From: Streptomyces noursei ATCC 11455
Lineage (GTDB): Bacteria > Actinomycetota > Actinomycetes > Streptomycetales > Streptomycetaceae
Assembly: GCF_001704275.1 (NCBI RefSeq)
Contig: NZ_CP011533.1
Location: forward strand, 9,424,001 to 9,488,000
Direction of reading: 5' to 3'
Length of the DNA: 64,000 bases
Shown: positions 37,492-47,012 of the stretch, piece by piece
Layout: each line of letters begins with the position of its first letter
Position numbering within the stretch: position 1 is the first letter of the stretch
Translations under genes and position numbers: made by a program
The notes under the pieces: model-generated
Seen by the model: only the letters and a program-made list of their open reading frames with translations
Database searches by the model: none
Told to the model about the DNA's origin: nothing

Positions 37492-38373
37492 TTATGTCAC
37501 TGCCTGCAACTCCTCGTACTCGGCGTGGACTTCTGCGGGGGTCTTGTAGCCGAGTCCGGAGTGGAGGCGTTTTCGATTGTAGAACATCTCGATGTAGCGA
37601 ACGATCGCTCGGTGGGCATGTGCGAGTGTTGGGAACGTAGTTCGGTGCACGAGTTCGTTTTTGAGGGCGCCGAAGAAGGATTCAGCCATCGCATTGTCCC
37701 AACAGACACCGGTGCGGCCGACCGAAGCTCGCAGGCCCAACGAGCCGAGCTTACGACGAAGTTCCCGAGACGTGTATTGACTGCCGCGATCGGAATGAAA
37801 TATGCAGCCTTCGGCGAGGTCGATGTTCCGGGCCGCCATATCGAGTGCATCCGATATGAGAGAGGTCTTCATGTGGTCGGCCATCGCCCAGCCGACCACA
37901 GCTTTGGTGTGGCAGTCGATGACGGTTGCGAGATAAAGTAACCCGGCCCAGGTGTGAACGTAGGTGATATCGCTGACCAGTTTGCGCCCGGGAGCGTCAG
38001 CGGTGAAGTCACGGGCCAGAAGGTCTGGCGTGGCCGGCGCCGCATCATCGGCGATCGTGGTCGCCCGCCAGGGCCGCGGCTGGCACGGCACCAGACCGAG
38101 CTCGCGCATCAGCGCGCGGACCAGTTCTGCTCCGGCCTGCACGTTCATTCGCTGGAGCGCGGCGTGGACACGCCGGTAGCCGTAGGTCTCTTGCGAGTCA
38201 GAGAAGACCTGGAGGATGACGGTCTTCAGTTCTGCACGGCGCTTCGCCGTGGCCGACAATGGCCTCGATCTCCAATGGTAAAAGCCCGACGTGGACACTC
38301 CCGCCCAGGCGCACATCTGCTGCACGGGAGAGTTGTCAGACTCGCCGTCGATGAACTCGTACTTCTCCGTCAC
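37492..38373 (-). CDS. IS3-family OrfB (DDE integrase)
   Basis: 293 residues from GTG overlapping the orfA stop (GTGA). HTH_21 (ETYGYRRVHAALQRM) and rve core: LVSDITYVHTWAGLLYLATV, FHSDRGSQYTS, NAMAESFFGALKNELVHR. Intact; with OrfA it should form an active transposase. Confidence 0.9.
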   Translation of the reverse strand: MTEKYEFIDGESDNSPVQQMCAWAGVSTSGFYHWRSRPLSATAKRRAELKTVILQVFSDSQETYGYRRVHAALQRMNVQAGAELVRALMRELGLVPCQPRPWRATTIADDAAPATPDLLARDFTADAPGRKLVSDITYVHTWAGLLYLATVIDCHTKAVVGWAMADHMKTSLISDALDMAARNIDLAEGCIFHSDRGSQYTSRELRRKLGSLGLRASVGRTGVCWDNAMAESFFGALKNELVHRTTFPTLAHAHRAIVRYIEMFYNRKRLHSGLGYKTPAEVHAEYEELQAVT

Positions 38374-38660
38374 CGGTATTCCTGGGCGAAGAAGGCCGCA
38401 GCTTTTCCCAGGAACTCGGTCTTCATACGGAGTTCCCGGTTCTCACGTTCCAATTCGCGAAGGCGGGCACGTTCGCTGATGTTCAACGGGGGCTCCTCCC
38501 CGGCGTGCTCTTGCCGGTACCGGCTGACCCAGGTGCCCAGCGTTCCCTCGTTCACCTGTATCTCTCGGGCGACCTCAGCGATCGGGCGGGACTCCACAAC
38601 CACCATCTTGACCGCCTCGTCCCGAAATTCGGGACTGAACTTCCTACGCTTCTGTGCCAC
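38370..38660 (-). CDS. IS3-family OrfA
   Basis: 96 residues, differing from the copy at 1052 by about one residue (EAVKMVVVES versus EAVQMVVVES). N-terminal HTH, C-terminal leucine zipper. Confidence 0.9.
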   Translation of the reverse strand: MAQKRRKFSPEFRDEAVKMVVVESRPIAEVAREIQVNEGTLGTWVSRYRQEHAGEEPPLNISERARLRELERENRELRMKTEFLGKAAAFFAQEYR

Positions 38661-38728
38661 GTGCTCTCTCCGTCGTTCTGGACTTCGATCCTATGGGGAC
38701 CGCTGTCCGAGAACTTCGGGGCTCCTCA

Positions 38729-38781
38729 GTGGGTCGTCACGCTGACTGCCTGATCCTGGACCAGTGGCGGTGGGTATTTTT
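38729..38781. other. short spacer between IS3 and ISL3
   Basis: 53 bases with no recognisable gene or repeat. Confidence 0.4.
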
Positions 38782-39457
38782 GACTCTCCTGTCGTATGTG
38801 TGGGTCACTCTGTGGCGGGTTGGCGGCCGGGGAGGGTGGGCTTGTCTCCGGCGAGGGTGAGCATGACGAGGGCGATGATGGCTTCGGCCGAGTGGAAGCC
38901 GAAGCCGCGGCGGATGATCAGTCGGGTCTTGGTGTTGGTGGACTCGATCAGTCCGTTGGACATGCCAGTGCTCAGGGCGGCGCGGATGGCGTCGTAGTGC
39001 CGGCGGATCCTGCGCTGGAGGTCGATGAAGGCGTCGATGCGGCAGCGGCGGGCCCAGCTGATCCAGCGGTCCAGGGCTTTCAGGGCGGCCGTGGGGCGGG
39101 TGTGGGCGAGGGTGAACACGGCGCGCAGGGCTTCCTTCAGGAGTCCTTCAAGGCCCGGGCCCGCTCGGCGTCGCCCAGTTCCCGGCGGGCCCGGTTCCAG
39201 GACGCGCGGCGCTCGGCGTCCAGGGCCTCGGTGGCCCAGGCGACCACGTGGAAGGGGTCCATCACCCGCAGCGAGGCCGGGGCGCGCTCGGCCAGGACCT
39301 CGGCGATCCACAGCGCGCCGTCGGCGCTGATGTGGGTCAGCCGCCCGGCGCGTTCGGCGCCGAGGGCATCGAAGAAGGCGTGCAGCACGCTCTCGCCGTG
39401 GCCGTCGGCCATCCACACCACCTTCCCGCTGTCGTGGCAGACGACCACGGTCATGTA
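38782..39457 (-). mobile_element. ISL3-family element (second type), truncated by IS630
   Basis: End GACTCTCCTGTCGTATGTGT at 38782, the same type as the element at 58800. Cut at 39457 by an IS630 that duplicated TA. Little ISL3 sequence continues after 40577. Confidence 0.8.
38805..39457 (-). pseudogene. ISL3 transposase fragment with internal deletion
   Basis: MTVVVCHDSGKVVWMADGHG to ARALKDS corresponds to mid-protein of the copy at 58823. A deletion of about 110 bp joins it, out of frame, to LKEALRAVFTLAHTRPTAAL through ESTNTKTRLIIRRGFGFHSA. The breakpoint sits between similar CCTTCAG/CCTTCAA sequences. N-terminal half missing. Confidence 0.82.
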
Positions 39458-39481
39458 TTGAAGCGGAACTGTTGAGTTGCC

Positions 39482-40536
39482 TTATTGGAGGGTGTAGCGG
39501 ACGTGGTGGGCGTGGATGTAGCTGCGGACGATGGTCGGTTGGCGCTGGTGGTGGGAGCGGCGGGTTTCGTGGGCGAGGTCGTCGGCCGAGTGGGCGCGGG
39601 CGGCGTGGATGTGGCGTTTGATGTCCGCATTGAGGGGCTCGTCCGGGTTGGGTTCGGGGCTGTAGTCGGGCATCAGGTGCAGCTCGATCCGCTCGGTGTT
39701 TGCCTTGAGCCAGGCGGTCACGGCCTTGCTGCGGTGGACCGGGTGCCGGTCGGCAATCACGTGGACCTTCCGGCCGGCCTGACGGGCAAGCCGGTCCAGG
39801 AATCCGGTGAAGGTCTTCGCGGTGAACCTCTCGGTGAACACGGTGAAGTAGAGCGTGCCGCGTGAGGTGATTGCGGACATGGTGTTGACCTTGAAGCGGC
39901 GGCTGGACACCCGCGCGATGGGAGTTTGGCTCTTCGGGGCCCAGGACGTGCCGGGCGGGGCCGTATCGGAGCGCAGCCCGCACTGGTCGGCCCAGGCCAC
40001 CACCGCGTTCTCCGTCTTCGCCCGGGCGGCGATCGCCGGGTACTCGTCCCTCAGCCAGGCATCCACTGTCGCCTGGTCCTGGCGGTAGGAGCGGCGGTCG
40101 GGCCGCTGCGGGGAGAAACCGTACCGCCGCAGCCACTTGCCCACACCGCGCTCCGTCATCACCACCCCGGTGACCATCCGCACCAGCTCGGCGACCAGGA
40201 GCCTCGTCCACAAGGGCCCGCCGATCAGCAGCTCCTCGCGATCAGCAGCTCCTCGGGCGTGTAGTCGGCCATCGCCTGAAACAGGACCGCACGGTCCTCC
40301 GGGCCGATCTTCTCGTGCGGGCCCGGCCGGCTCGTCCGTCTCACCACCAAAGCCTCCCAGCCACCCGCCTGGTAGGCACGCCACCAGGAGCCGACCGACC
40401 GCTCCGCCACCTGGAACACCTCAGCCGCCTGCCGATACCCCTTCACCTGCCCCGACTCCAGCGCAGCCACCACACGCAACCGCACCACTTCCCACCCCGC
40501 CCGCACCACCCGCCGCAGACCCCCAGAACCAGCCAC
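39482..40536 (-). pseudogene. IS630-family transposase broken by a 17-bp duplication
   Basis: N-terminal HTHs (GYRQAAEVFQVAERSVGSWW), then ADYTPEELLI. After the lesion: GGPLWTRLLVAELVRMVTGV, KTENAVVAWADQCGLRSDTA with the first Asp, HVIADRHPVHRSKAV with the second, and MPDYSPEPNPDEPLNADIK with the acidic third position. Removing one unit of the tandem duplication at 40222-40255 restores a single frame of about 345 residues. Confidence 0.87.
40222..40255. repeat. 17-bp tandem duplication
   Basis: CGATCAGCAGCTCCTCG occurs twice in direct contact (40222-40238, 40239-40255). Being not a multiple of three, it inactivates the IS630 gene; loss of one unit would repair it. Confidence 0.95.
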
Positions 40537-40579
40537 ACCCCATCAACGAGACAGGCAACTCAACAGTTCCGCCTCAATA

Positions 40580-40768
40580 CTTTGCCGAGGCCCTGGTCCT
40601 CACCCTCTACTAAAAGTGCCACCAAACCCCCACTTGGATGGCCAGACCCTGACGCCATACGAGTGAAAAATGCAACTAAAAGAAGTAAAGGCTCTTGTCT
40701 ACGAAATCCCTTTTGAGGTTACCTGGCGCCAGTTCAGTCCTTCTGGGAAGAGTAGAGAGCGAGGCCCC
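40580..40768. other. host leader of the secreted protein at 40769
   Basis: Non-IS sequence, A+T-richer than the IS630 before it. An in-frame ATG exists at 40670, but the GTG at 40769 gives a better signal peptide. No promoter could be assigned. Confidence 0.35.
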
Positions 40769-41680
40769 GTGCGTACCAAGTCTATAAAGACTTCTTGCTT
40801 CTCCGGCCGTTTGACTCATGCCGGTGTCCTGGTCGTCTCATTCGCGGTCGCTATGACGCCGGCGAGTCCGATGGCCGTAGCTAGTTCCAGGCATTCCTTC
40901 GTGACTCCTCCGGGCAAAGCGAAAAGCAACTTCGCGATCGCTGCAGGGGCTATGGCGTCACCTGTCCTTGGCGAAGAATTCTTCGACTGGCAAAGCTCGG
41001 GTTCATGGAAGGTGGGTGGCGGGAAGCTAATCACTGAGGGCAGCAGGCTGGTCGGCGGGGAGATTCAGCTTGGCGGTAGCGTTGAAATCAACTCCGGTGC
41101 CGCAAAGGTAAAATTGTCCAACCCTCATCTCAACATTAGGTCGAGGAATGTCAAGATTGACATTGACGGCAAATCGATGAATCTTGGGAGATTTGACGCA
41201 GGGTCCCTTTGCCTCCATAAGAAGAGAGGGGATTCTGATATTAAATTTGTTTTCTGTGCCGGAGGTAACTATATTTCGCTATACTCGAGGGCCGCTAGTG
41301 AGCTGAACAGCAGGTTGGGCGTGAGGAGCTACGAAAACGACCCCTTGGAAGCGGGGGATGGACTCTTCGGATTCAGCCCGAGACTGTCATTCAGTGTGCC
41401 AGTGGGTGACCCGATTGCTAAAGCCCTCCTGAATACTTCTGGGGCTAAGCTGAAAGAGAAGAGAGTGCATGCCCGAATCCCTCTCGGGGCGAAGCTCGAT
41501 GCCACCTCCCCGTATCCGTCGCGGGGATGTGTCCCCAGAGATTACTGGACGGCCGAGATAGGTAAGGGGCGTGATGTGGAGATCCGGCTCCGCAGTGAGG
41601 GAATGACTACTCGAGCTGAACCGAATGCTGGTCGATGGAGGGAACTCCGATGGCTGGGCAGAGCGAACCGAAGCATGTGA
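40769..41680 (+). CDS. secreted protein of unknown function (weakly HtaA-like)
   Basis: 303 residues from GTG 40769, chosen because VRTKSIKTSCFSGRLTHAGV leads into a hydrophobic VLVVSFAVAMTPASPMAVAS typical of a signal peptide; GAGCGAGG lies upstream. The mature part is beta-rich. WKVGGGKLITEGSRLVGGEI, then IQLGGSVEINSGAAKVKLSN and PHLNIRSRNVKIDIDG resemble the strand pattern of HtaA-type domains, a weak likeness. Four Cys lie in the mature part (SLCLHKK, FVFCAGG, RGCVPRD and one more). Followed by a strong terminator. A+T-rich like the other secreted genes here. Confidence 0.5.
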   Translation: MRTKSIKTSCFSGRLTHAGVLVVSFAVAMTPASPMAVASSRHSFVTPPGKAKSNFAIAAGAMASPVLGEEFFDWQSSGSWKVGGGKLITEGSRLVGGEIQLGGSVEINSGAAKVKLSNPHLNIRSRNVKIDIDGKSMNLGRFDAGSLCLHKKRGDSDIKFVFCAGGNYISLYSRAASELNSRLGVRSYENDPLEAGDGLFGFSPRLSFSVPVGDPIAKALLNTSGAKLKEKRVHARIPLGAKLDATSPYPSRGCVPRDYWTAEIGKGRDVEIRLRSEGMTTRAEPNAGRWRELRWLGRANRSM

Positions 41681-42003
41681 GCTGAGCTCAATGCACTGAA
41701 GCGGTCCATTATTTTGCAGGGCAGGCAAGGTTATAAAGAGCATGTAACTGACTCCTCTTCGCGATAGACTAAGAATACCGAAAAGAAGGGCGTGCAGCGT
41801 CCAAGGTGTGGCCGATTTTCGAATCAGATAGTACGTGTCATTCGCCTTTCCCCTGCCTATGCAGGGGAAAGGTTTTCACGTTGTCGGGTTAGGTGATAGA
41901 GGGTGGTGCCCCTGCATCAGCAATGCTCCGAAAACTGGACGCCCCCTTAGAATGGCAATCCCCCTGGGGGCGTGGAGTCTTCGTCTATGCGGCTTGAGTC
42001 CGT
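41681..42003. other. 3' flank of the secreted gene with an IS end scar
   Basis: Contains the terminator at 41845-41876. Near 41930-41990, CCGAAAACTGGACGCCCCCT resembles an IS3-type terminal repeat remnant. No gene seen. Confidence 0.4.
41845..41876 (+). terminator. intrinsic terminator after the secreted protein
   Basis: Perfect 12-bp stem CCTTTCCCCTGC, loop CTAT, then TTTT. One of the few T-tailed terminators in the window, suiting the lower-G+C host segment. Confidence 0.88.
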
Positions 42004-42089
42004 GAGGCCTATTCACGGGGGTTTCAACCATCGTTCTTGATCACGAGGGCGGCCCTGCTCGGTAGCGTGACGTTTGAGAGAGCGTCAGT

Positions 42090-42987
42090 GAACCTCTTTC
42101 ATCCTGCCTCTGCGAGGGTGAAATGCCTGGTCAGAGGGGAGTTGGTGACAAGACAGGGCCCCTGGTCGTTGCTGTGGTGACATCACTCATCACGCAGCGT
42201 CCGAGGAGCCCTGTTGGTTCCGTATTCTTCCATGCGCGACGTCCCGCACGAACTCGTTGAGCACGTTTCCTGGCTGATCCATGCCCGCCGGCAGGAGCTG
42301 AACTCGCCCTGGCGACGGCTCGGTTGCTTCAAGCAGGCCCTACTGGTGTTGGCGCACCTTCGGAAGAACGAGACGTTCGCGCAGGTCGGAGCCGGTTTCG
42401 GGGTATCGGAGGCGACGGCTTGGCGGTACGTGGACGAGACCTTGATGATCCTCGCCTCGTGGGCACCCGGCCTGCGCGAGGCCCTGGTGGGCCTGGGTGA
42501 GGGCGACTTCGTCGTCGTTGACGGGACACTGATCCCCACCGACCGCATCGCCGCAGACGAGCCGTACTACAGCCAAAAACACAAGCGGCACGGAATGAAC
42601 GTGCAGGTCATCGCGTCCCCAGACGGCACTCCACTGTGGTTCTCCCGCGCGTTGCCCGGACGCACCCACGACCTGACCGCGGCACGGGCTCACGGCATCG
42701 TCCAGGCCTGCCTCACCAGGCAGATCCTCGTCCTGGCCGACCGCGCCTACCAAGGCGCCGGCGCAACCGTCCGCACCCCCTACAAGAACCACCGCGAACA
42801 ACCCGACCACTACCAACTGTTCAACCGCGACCACGCCCGCCTCCGAGCACCAGGCGAACGCGCCTTCGCCCAACTCAAGCAATGGCGGACCCTCCGCCAG
42901 GCACGATGCTCAACCAACCGCATCAGCCGCATCGTCCAGGCCGTTCACACGCTCCTGACCTGCGACTACTCAGGATGAAAGAGGTTC
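42090..42987 (+). mobile_element. IS5-B copy (898 bp, intact)
   Basis: Ends GAACCTCTTTCATCCTG, TSD AGT (42087-42089, 42988-42990). Confidence 0.93.
42214..42978 (+). CDS. IS5-family transposase (IS5-B)
   Basis: 254 residues, same as 3144-3908 apart from a change near the start (SSMRDVPHE versus SSMLDVPHE). HTH plus VVDGTLIPTDRIAADEPYYS, ILVLADRAYQGAG and APGERAFAQLKQW intact. Confidence 0.92.
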   Translation: MVPYSSMRDVPHELVEHVSWLIHARRQELNSPWRRLGCFKQALLVLAHLRKNETFAQVGAGFGVSEATAWRYVDETLMILASWAPGLREALVGLGEGDFVVVDGTLIPTDRIAADEPYYSQKHKRHGMNVQVIASPDGTPLWFSRALPGRTHDLTAARAHGIVQACLTRQILVLADRAYQGAGATVRTPYKNHREQPDHYQLFNRDHARLRAPGERAFAQLKQWRTLRQARCSTNRISRIVQAVHTLLTCDYSG

Positions 42988-43805
42988 AGTTAACCACCGT
43001 GGCAGGGCCGTTGAGCTGGAACATTACGACAGGACTGGACACCGAGCAACTTGACGGGCTGGTCGCACGAGTTCACCAAGAGCTCGTGCAGGATCCGGAC
43101 CCACCGGTGATGCCGGGGCGGATGTGGGCGCTGGGCCTGTACAAGTCGGTGGTGTTGGTGCTGTTCCTGCTGCGGCAGAACCCAGTCCAGGAGGTGGCCG
43201 CCGAGTTGTTCGGGATCTCCCAGGCCACCGTCTCCAGGAGGTGGACGGCCCTGCTGCCGATGGTGGAGAAGGTCCTGGCCACGCACGTTCCCGATCCCAC
43301 CGAGGCCTCTGCCGGCCGGATCGTACTCGTGGATGGCACCTTGGTCACGACGTGGGACTGGTCCAGCGAGGGCACCACGATGTTCTCCGGCAAGCACCGC
43401 GACACCGGCTTCAACCTGCAGACCGCCGCCACTCTCGCCGGCGACCTGCTCGCGGTCTCCGCGCCGGTGCCCGGCAGCCGGCACGACATGCACGCCTGGC
43501 GCCAGTCCCACTTCCCCGAGGCATTCACCGAACGCGAGGGCATAGGCGACCTGGGCTACGCCGGCTCCTGACTGTTCACCCCCAGGCGCAAGCCGCCCGG
43601 CCAGGAACGATCCGCCGGAGACAAGAGAGCCAACCGCTCCGTCAACACGCTCCGAGCCGCAGTCGAACGGGCCATCGCGCACCTGAAGAACTGGAAGATT
43701 CTCGCCACCCGCTACCGCGGCCCCCTCACCCGCTTCCCCGACATCGTCAAGACCGTCACCGCCCTCACCTTCTACACAAGAGGCTGGTGAGGCCTACGTG
43801 AATAA

Positions 43806-44274
43806 CCCTCCGGGTTCCACGATCTCCCTGCGAGCCACCACCCCCGGCTACACCAACCGTTACGTGCGCCACCAGAACAATGTGGCCGTCGACTCCGTGA
43901 CCACCTCGGGCGGCGCGGCCCCCGACAAGGCGGACGCGTCCTGGATCGTGCGCCGCGGCCTGGCCGACGCGTCCTGCCTGTCCTTCGAGTCACGCAACTA
44001 TCCCGGCGACTTCCTGCGCCACCAGAACCTCCACGTCTACCGGCAACCCATGGACGGCAGCGCACCCTTCCGCGCCGACGCCACCTTCTGCCCGAAGCCC
44101 GGCAAGAACGGCCAGGGCACGTCCCTCGCCTCCTACAACCACCCCGAGAAGTTCCTCCGCCACTACGACAACACCCTGTACGTGGCCGCGGACGGCGGCT
44201 CCGACGTCTGGGACACCACCGCCTCCTGGCGGGACGACGTCAGCTGGGCCGTGACCCGGCCTTGGACGGCCTGA
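43806..44274 (+). pseudogene. AbfB-domain fragment (arabinofuranosidase C-terminus)
   Basis: About 155 residues of an AbfB/CBM42 arabinose-binding beta-trefoil: SLRATTPGYTNRYVRHQNNV, SFESRNYPGDFLRHQNLHVY and SYNHPEKFLRHYDNTLYVAA are the repeated lobes, with F(L/Y)RH repeats. The domain usually ends a secreted alpha-L-arabinofuranosidase; the catalytic part was removed at the IS5-C boundary. With the pectate lyase and xylA next door it points to a former plant-polysaccharide locus. Confidence 0.75.
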
Positions 44275-44638
44275 CCACCGGTGCGCGCGTCGGCGGTTGC
44301 CTCGGACCACGGGGGCGCCCGCTGCGTGCGTCCGGTAGGAGACGGCTCAGATCAGGTGGACGGATCGCAATCTTGCCGGTGCGGGCGCTGAATCACAGGC
44401 GGATGCCCCAGTTCCTGACAGGAAAGGGCCCCATGCGGCAACGTTGGAGCGGACCGGCACAACCGGGAGGACCGCCTTCGCCACGTGCGTGGCCTTGGCC
44501 GCAACACCACGCCCCTCCAAGGCGAACGCCGCCGGCCAGGCACGGACACGTGACGCCGTCAGATGGCCACGATGACCGCCGACAGGCCACGCCACGCCAT
44601 GAAGCAATTCCCCCCACACCGCACAAGGGAGATCACGC
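44275..44638. other. intergenic region before the pectate lyase remnant
   Basis: No convincing ORF. AAGGGAGATC at 44626-44635 is a ribosome site for the following start codon. Confidence 0.4.
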
Positions 44639-45172
44639 ATGCGCAGGACGAGCGCGGCACGACACAGCAGGAACCGCACCCCAGCCGCCCTCCAAGGTCG
44701 CCACCGCCGCCGGGCCCGTCGGTTTCGGAGCCGGCACCACGGGCGGGGCCGGCGGTGCGGCGACGGTCACTCCGATGACAACGGGGGGCAGGACACCGGC
44801 AAGCTCAACGCGACCTACGACCACAACTGGTTCGACGGCACCACACAACGCAATCCACGCGTTCGCTTCGGCAATCCGGTCCACGTCCTGAACAACTACT
44901 TCAGCAACATCGCCTCCTACGGCGCCGCCTCGACGCAGAACGCGGGCGTGATCGTGGAGGGCAACTCTTTCGAGAACGTGAAGGACCCCTACCACCTCGG
45001 CGAGGGATCTTCCCACCCCGGTTCCCTGATGGCCAAGGACAACAACTTCGTGAACTCCGGCAAGGGACAGACGGGCGGTCCCGTCGCGCCGATCCCCTAC
45101 CCGTACACCGCAGCCCCCGCGTCCGGCGTCAAGGCATCCGTGACCGCCGGTGCGGGCGTCGGCAAGATCTGA
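44639..45172 (+). pseudogene. pectate lyase with internal deletions
   Basis: ATG 44639 behind AAGGGAG begins a signal-peptide-like MRRTSAARHSRNRTPAAL. A frame change then gives VATAAGPVGFGAGTTGGAGG, the usual mature N-terminus of Streptomyces pectate lyases. After a large gap the first frame resumes with LNATYDHNWFDGTTQRNPRV and HVLNNYFSNIASYG, the C-terminal part of the PelC-type beta-helix. The central calcium-binding and catalytic region is deleted. Not functional. Confidence 0.75.
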
Positions 45173-45180
45173 GGACGTCA

Positions 45181-45273
45181 CCAGACGTCGAAAGACCCCA
45201 CTGACGTCTGGTCCGCAGATCGGCCGGCCGGCTTCCTCCGGGCGCCGAAAGACGGCGGGCGCCCGGAGGAAGC
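45181..45273. terminator. hairpins between pectate lyase remnant and xylA
   Basis: A 16-bp stem GCTTCCTCCGGGCGCC (45231-45246) pairs with 45258-45273. A shorter CCAGACGTC hairpin (45181-45211) lies just before it. Together they form a probable terminator without a T tract. Confidence 0.75.
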
Positions 45274-45574
45274 CTCCCTCCAGAAGCAGTCGACACGGAA
45301 GACGGACAGTGGGGGACGCCGGTGTGGCCACGCTCGACTCCGCGGTCGGCTCGTTCGGCATGGCGGGCCGTCCGGCCCCGACGCTCCACCCGGTGCGGAA
45401 GAAGCGCTCCACCGCGAGCAACGGGGTGCTGAGCATGTCACCGCGCTCCAGGACACGGTTGGTCTCGATTGCGGTGAGATGGCCGTCCCTCACATGGGCA
45501 TGATGAGGCAGGCCAGAAAAAACAGACAAGAGGTCCGACATCAGCCGGACCCGATGGACGCAAGGCGGTCGGAC
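45274..45574. other. region upstream of xylA
   Basis: No gene is supported on either strand. A G+C-rich minus-strand frame here is only a shadow. No clear operator found. Confidence 0.35.
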
Positions 45575-46744
45575 ATGACGGAACGTTTCACGCCCACCCC
45601 CGGCGACAAGTTCAGCTTCGGCCTGTGGACGGTCGGCTGGCAGGGCAGGGACCCGTTCGGGGACGCCACCCGCCCCGCCCTCGACCCGGTCGAATCCGTG
45701 CAGCGGCTCGCCGAACTCGGGGCGTACGGCGTCACCTTCCACGACGACGACCTGATCCCCTTCGGCGCGAGCGACATGGAGCGCGAAGCACACGTCAAAC
45801 GGTTCCGACACGCACTGGAGGCCACCGGCCTGATCGTCCCGATGGCCACCACCAACCTCTTCACCCACCCGGTCTTCAAGGACGGCGCCTTCACCGCCAA
45901 CGACCGCGACGTGCGCCGCTACGCACTGCGCAAGACGATCCGCAACATCGACCTGGCAGCCGAACTGGGCGCGGGCATCTACGTCGCCTGGGGCGGCCGC
46001 GAGGGCGCCGAGTCCGGCGCCGCCAAGGACGTACGCACCGCGCTCGACCGGATGAAGGAGGCGTTCGACCTGCTCGGCCAGTACGTCCTGGAGCAGGGCT
46101 ACGACATCCGCTTCGCGATCGAGCCCAAGCCCAACGAGCCGCGGGGCGACATCCTGCTGCCCACCGTCGGCCACGCCCTCGCCTTCATCGAGCGCCTGGA
46201 CCGCCCGGAGCTGTACGGCGTCAACCCGGAGGTCGGACACGAGCAGATGGCCGGGCTCAACTTCCCGCACGGCGTGGCCCAGGCCCTGTGGGCGGACAAG
46301 CTCTTCCACATCGACCTCAACGGCCAGTCCGGCATCAAGTACGACCAGGACCTCCGGTTCGGAGCAGGTGACCTGCGCGCCGCCTTCTGGCTCGTCGACC
46401 TCCTGGAGACCGCCGGATACCAAGGCCCCCGCCATTTCGACTTCAAGCCGCCACGCACCGAGGACTCCGACGGGGTGTGGGCCTCCGCCGCAGGCTGCAT
46501 GCGCACCTACCTGATCCTCAAGGAGCGCGCCGCCGCCTTCCGCGCCGACCCGCGGGTCCAGGAAGCACTGTCCGCCGCCCGCCTGGACGACCTCGCGCGG
46601 CCCACGGCGGAGGACGGACTCGCCGCGCTGCTCGCCGACCGGAGCGCCTTCGAGGAGTTCGCCCCCACCGCGGCCGGCCAACGAGGCATGGCTTTCGAGC
46701 AGTTGGACCAGCTGGCCGTGGAGCATCTGCTGGGCGCCTGCTGA
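45575..46744 (+). CDS. xylA: xylose isomerase
   Basis: 389 residues, the usual length for actinobacterial XylA (about 388). Converts D-xylose to D-xylulose in the cytoplasm, and D-glucose to D-fructose. Start at ATG 45575 ([20 protein letters not shown]) matches the family; in-frame codons run further upstream to 45479. Catalytic His56 and Asp59 lie in [12 protein letters not shown], metal ligand Glu183 and Lys185 in [13 protein letters not shown], more ligands in [14 protein letters not shown] and [18 protein letters not shown]. Frame and active-site residues are intact. No xylB follows; the next gene is a broken dehydrogenase. Normally xylose-regulated, but no operator is evident. Confidence 0.97.
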   Translation: MTERFTPTPGDKFSFGLWTVGWQGRDPFGDATRPALDPVESVQRLAELGAYGVTFHDDDLIPFGASDMEREAHVKRFRHALEATGLIVPMATTNLFTHPVFKDGAFTANDRDVRRYALRKTIRNIDLAAELGAGIYVAWGGREGAESGAAKDVRTALDRMKEAFDLLGQYVLEQGYDIRFAIEPKPNEPRGDILLPTVGHALAFIERLDRPELYGVNPEVGHEQMAGLNFPHGVAQALWADKLFHIDLNGQSGIKYDQDLRFGAGDLRAAFWLVDLLETAGYQGPRHFDFKPPRTEDSDGVWASAAGCMRTYLILKERAAAFRADPRVQEALSAARLDDLARPTAEDGLAALLADRSAFEEFAPTAAGQRGMAFEQLDQLAVEHLLGAC

Positions 46745-47012
46745 GAAGCTGTGTATGAGCCTGGCATGACAAGTTGAGGCGGGGCTTTGGTGCAGGTCAG
46801 CCGCCGGGCATTGTGCTGGGAACGTCTGCCGCGGACACCCTGCTATGCGGTTCGAGACGATCCGCGAGTACCTTGGATACCTCTCACAGCAACGCCTGAT
46901 CTGGTGGATTGCCTGCGAAAGTAGCCAGTGGGGTAGTTGCAGCTGACAGCACAGCGTTGTCGTTGGCGAGCCGCGGTCCCCATGCACAGGTGGTCGAGCC
47001 TTCGGTTGGTGA
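46745..47012. other. spacer between xylA and the dehydrogenase remnant
   Basis: No supported gene. Possible terminators are not obvious, and sequence character changes near 46990. It may be an old rearrangement joint. Confidence 0.3.

Larger units (their letters stand above)
37448..38728 (-). mobile_element. IS3-family element (1281 bp, intact)
   Basis: Ends TGAGGGGCCCTGCGCTTCTC and TGAGGAGCCCCGAAGTTCTC. Flanks GAC and GTG differ, and the left and right neighbours (IS5-A, ISL3) are unrelated, so a deletion or recombination followed insertion. Confidence 0.9.
39458..40577 (-). mobile_element. IS630-family element (1120 bp)
   Basis: Inverted ends TTGAAGCGGAACTGTTGAGT at 39458 and 40577 with TA on each side, the IS630/Tc1 signature. 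Confidence 0.9.
42074..43792 (+). pseudogene. IS5-C transposase, interrupted and with nonsense codon
   Basis: Start TTG 42074 reads LRERQ, is broken by IS5-B, then continues LTTVAGPLSWNITTGLDTEQ, GRIVLVDGTLVTTWDW and FNLQTAATLAGDLLAVSAPV without the frameshift of the other copies. In GDLGYAGS the next codon is TGA (43569-43571) where the other copies have GGA; the same frame continues as LFTPRRKPPGQE to LKNWKILATRYRG. Confidence 0.85.
42004..43805 (+). mobile_element. IS5-C copy 3 split by IS5-B
   Basis: Left end GAGGCCTATTCACGGG at 42004. The right end is degenerate (GAGGCCTACGTGAATAACCC near 43789-43806). IS5-B inserted at 42090 duplicating AGT. It borders a chromosomal arabinofuranosidase remnant. 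Confidence 0.8.

Noticed and set aside
45274..45480. Minus-strand frame upstream of xylA as a possible xylose repressor
   Set aside because: Sequence such as [20 protein letters not shown] has no HTH or ROK motif; cannot be supported.
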